From positions 49,345,501 through 49,409,500 of the forward strand of contig NC_092588.1 in NCBI RefSeq assembly GCF_047663525.1: a stretch of DNA of 64,000 bases, read 5' to 3'. This document shows positions 61,278 through 64,000 of the stretch, one piece after another. Source of the DNA: Anas platyrhynchos (Eukaryota; Chordata; Aves; Anseriformes; Anatidae). Position 1 is the first letter of the stretch; each line of letters opens with the position of its first letter. Position numbers and translations under genes: made by a program. The notes under the pieces were generated by a model. The model made no database searches and was not told the DNA's origin. It saw nothing but the letters and a program-made list of their open reading frames with translations.

Positions 61278-64000
61278 TTTTTTACTCATTGTTTCATGTG
61301 AAGGACATCTATGGGGTGTACTTCTGACTCTTGAATTGAACATAATATTTGGATAACTTTCTTTCATTTCAGTTATCTCATATCCCTTAGAGTTATCTTC
61401 TGGATTCTTATGTTTTTAAATGATGATTTCTGTAAACAAACAAACTAGAAAAAAATCCTTCTACGTTATGTCCCTCTTCACCACCAAACCCAATCCCCTC
61501 TGAATTAATTCCAAACCAGTTTGACTGAAATTTATTTCAAATGTATTAAATGTTTACAAATTTTAGTAAAAGTGAATATCTAGATTCACAGCACAGATTC
61601 AATTAATTACAGTAACTTACTAGATTACAGTAGGTGAGATTTCTTTTACATACAGACTTTTAGGCTTTGAATCTGCTCTAAGGTCTATTTTAAAGGAGAT
61701 GTAGTTTCAAGTGTTTGAATCACCTTTGAACATAAGCCAATATCCACAAACGTTTCTGTCAAACACCGATTGTGTGCATAGCTGTCAGGCTGGTAAAGCT
61801 CTGCTAATAGTCAGCTCATTATCAAATAAAATAAACTTAGCTTCCTCCTGAGATTTCATGTGCAAATAAGTTACATTAAAAACATGAATTGCTGAAACAG
61901 TGGTGAACTGTGGGGTATAAAAGCCTGAAGTTCAAGCCAAAACTACAGTCTGCATTACCTGTTTTTGTCAATTTTTCTGGGCTTGTTACAGCAAAGAACA
62001 GTATGGATGAATTTGAGGATAAAATGAAGTAACTATATGCACGCTACTGGGATGAAGACTATAGGGAGCAAGCTGAGAGGAAGCATAACGCCCTGTTTGA
62101 GTAAAGTGAATATGAAGGAGGCTGAAGTCATGATCTAAGCAGTTGGATGTTTACTGATTTTGGATGGAATAGGGTAGGTAGGGAGACAATAAGCGGCCCC
62201 AGGTAGAAAGCAGTGAAGAAGGCCAGAATGTGTGTTGCCAGCTGCCTGTCAGACAATTGTTGTCAGACAATGGGTTCAAAAATCGTCGAACTGTTGCTAA
62301 GGGTGGGATTTTCTTGTTTGTTGTTCTTATGCTTCCTGATGAATACAAGTGAGCCAACCCTGGATTTTGCAAGACTGGAAAAAAGATGTTGCAGTAGGAA
62401 ATGCACATGTGACTACTGGGGAATTACAGCCTTGCCTGTGTTCAAAGTTGCATTTTAGATGCTGCGTGGGTAGAACTGCTTGTGATGTCTCAAAAACGGT
62501 ACCCGTGTGTCTCTGAGATGAGACCACCATTAATGACCACCAGTTAGTGGCAGGATGGTTTCTGTTTCTCAGTCCAAAATGGATGGAGACAGGAACTGAT
62601 GCAATTTAAGACAGCAACACTGTACAGAAAGTAATGAGACTAAGTGGTTAATGTGCTGTTGATAAACTATCTAGGATAATGCTCAGGACATTGGAATACA
62701 TTATTAATGCTACACTGAAAGGGATATCAAGGGGCTTTTGTGGTTTATGAAGTAAACTGTTTTCGCTTGGTAGTAAATACAAGACAATGATGTAAGAAAA
62801 CAGTAATCATAAAACCACAGCAAAGAAGCTTTAGAAATGCCAATGCATACACAGTGAGATTAGAGGGGAAATTACTCATTTTCAGAATCTTTTTTTTTCC
62901 TGTTTCTTACAAATTAAAGCTTTGATAAGAGGTGCATCTGGCTATGGATGTAATTAGAGTATTTAATTACCCTAAGCCATCAGTCACTTGTGTCTTTCTG
63001 TATTGGAAGAACCAACCCTTTTAGAATGATGTCACTTGTAGAAATGAATAGGTAGATTTCAGCTGTTAGCCCCTGCCCACATGGGACAAAATGCATACTT
63101 TTCCCCAGGAAATGAGAGCTAGCACTTACTTCTTATGATACCTAATCAAAACCCTTTTAAGCAAATAAAAGGAAGATAAAACACAGACACATGCTTTTTC
63201 TGCTCTGCTACTGTGGTCTAGGTGACGAATTGGTAATAGACCAAATGCTTTCTCTGAAAAGGTTTTGTTGGTAGAAGTTAACCTCCTCTGATTTTCTGTT
63301 TCCATGTAGGAATATTCATTTTTATGAGTTTTTGCTAGAAATAAAGAGGATTTATGATGAAGATGTCTATCCTTTTGTCCTTAAACCCTGGTGTTTATGT
63401 TTCTGTACATTGAAGCCAAACATTTCTTAGAATGCATTTGGGCTTGCTCCTTCTAGTGTCTTTGGTTTCCTATGCACAATTTTTTCTCTTCATGTTTGTA
63501 TTACCCTGTTTCAGGAGGAAACAACTTTAAAGGTAACTGTATTTCAGATACCATGTGCATTCTGCTAATTAAAAAAATAATCTTAATTTAACAAGGATAA
63601 ATATAAAATGAATAATAAATTCCTTGACTTCATTAGAAGTTGAAATTCAAAACTACTCAAAGGACCACTCACAACTACTCAAAAACTACTCAAAGTATTA
63701 TCAGTTTGTTTAGCTTGGAGCCATTCCTGTAAGATGCTTTTATTTATTAGGGAAAAATCTGGTATTTGACTTTAGACTTTGGAGTTCTGGAAGTTTCTAC
63801 ATTTTGCTACATAACATCTAAGCTTTTGAATAATGTTTGTAAAATGTGTGAAAACTTTGAAATGTACAATAAGAATGACTCATGGGAAGTTTTTTAAACA
63901 CAGTTATTTAGGAGCTAGATTAAGTAACTAACTTGCAGAAATTGTTCTTTACTGAAGTGCTATGCTTTTCCATGTATTTTATGTGAACCATATATGTTAT
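61278..64000. other. AT-rich unique DNA, no gene recognised
   Basis: Short frames only. One is a small Cys-rich frame at 62.27-62.46 kb. Threefold ACTACTCAAA words occur at 63.65-63.70 kb. Confidence 0.5.
62270..62458 (+). other. Small Cys-rich open frame, secreted-peptide-like, unproven
   Basis: From an ATG at 62270 the frame gives 62 residues: a hydrophobic stretch (about 8-24) like a signal peptide, a short spacer, a dibasic KR at 38-39, then CCSRKCTC (40-47) and a short tail to the stop. A signal-spacer-dibasic-cysteine layout is that of a peptide precursor, but I can match it to no known peptide. I see no promoter, Kozak-strength context or splice evidence. Chance is the more likely explanation. 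Confidence 0.12.

Overview
This window is vertebrate nuclear DNA, almost certainly from a bird. The evidence is the interspersed repeats. Several CR1-type LINE fragments are present, including copies ending in the CR1-typical ATTCTATG-like 3' repeat, and there are pieces of two LTR families whose ends I recognise from avian genomes. The species cannot be named from this sequence. Outside the repeats the DNA is AT-rich, with many A/T homopolymers and simple repeats. I found no bacterial-type gene organisation, no CRISPR array, no rRNA or tRNA gene, and no host protein-coding exon I can name. The window reads as intergenic or large-intron sequence.

Layout. 1-11.1 kb: unique AT-rich DNA, one coding-like but unidentified island (about 3.33-3.79 kb, minus strand), and long poly-T tracts at 6.85 and 7.2 kb. 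11.1 kb: a pure (TTCTA)22 microsatellite. 12.6-12.8 kb: two adjacent short tandem duplications. 21.75-22.2 kb: a 13-bp-arm hairpin beside an exact 17-bp direct repeat. 23.1-24.0 kb: a CR1 3' fragment on the plus strand next to a much older CR1 fragment on the minus strand. 25.7 kb: a probable MIR SINE remnant. 28.6-31.2 kb: a tiny CR1 3' end, then the main coding feature, a 5'-truncated CR1 whose reverse-transcriptase ORF stays open for 711 codons. 34.1-34.2 kb: a dense cluster of TGACA/TGTCA motifs. 35.1-36.7 kb: a GC-rich LTR plus a second partial copy of the same family. 40.0-40.5 kb: a different, near full-length solo LTR. 54.7 and 58.6-59.3 kb: minus-strand CR1 fragments. 60.6-60.9 kb: a minus-strand CR1 3' end abutting a piece of the LTR family seen at 40 kb. 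The rest is unique sequence and simple repeats.

The CR1 ORF is the only convincing long coding sequence. It carries the end of the endonuclease domain, the complete reverse-transcriptase region and the C-terminal region. It is dead as an autonomous element because its 5' part is missing, and the usual FADD catalytic box reads LADD. No genes here act together in a pathway. Any function of the window would more likely be regulatory, and several low-confidence candidate conserved non-coding segments are listed for checking. I see no convincing new biological system.
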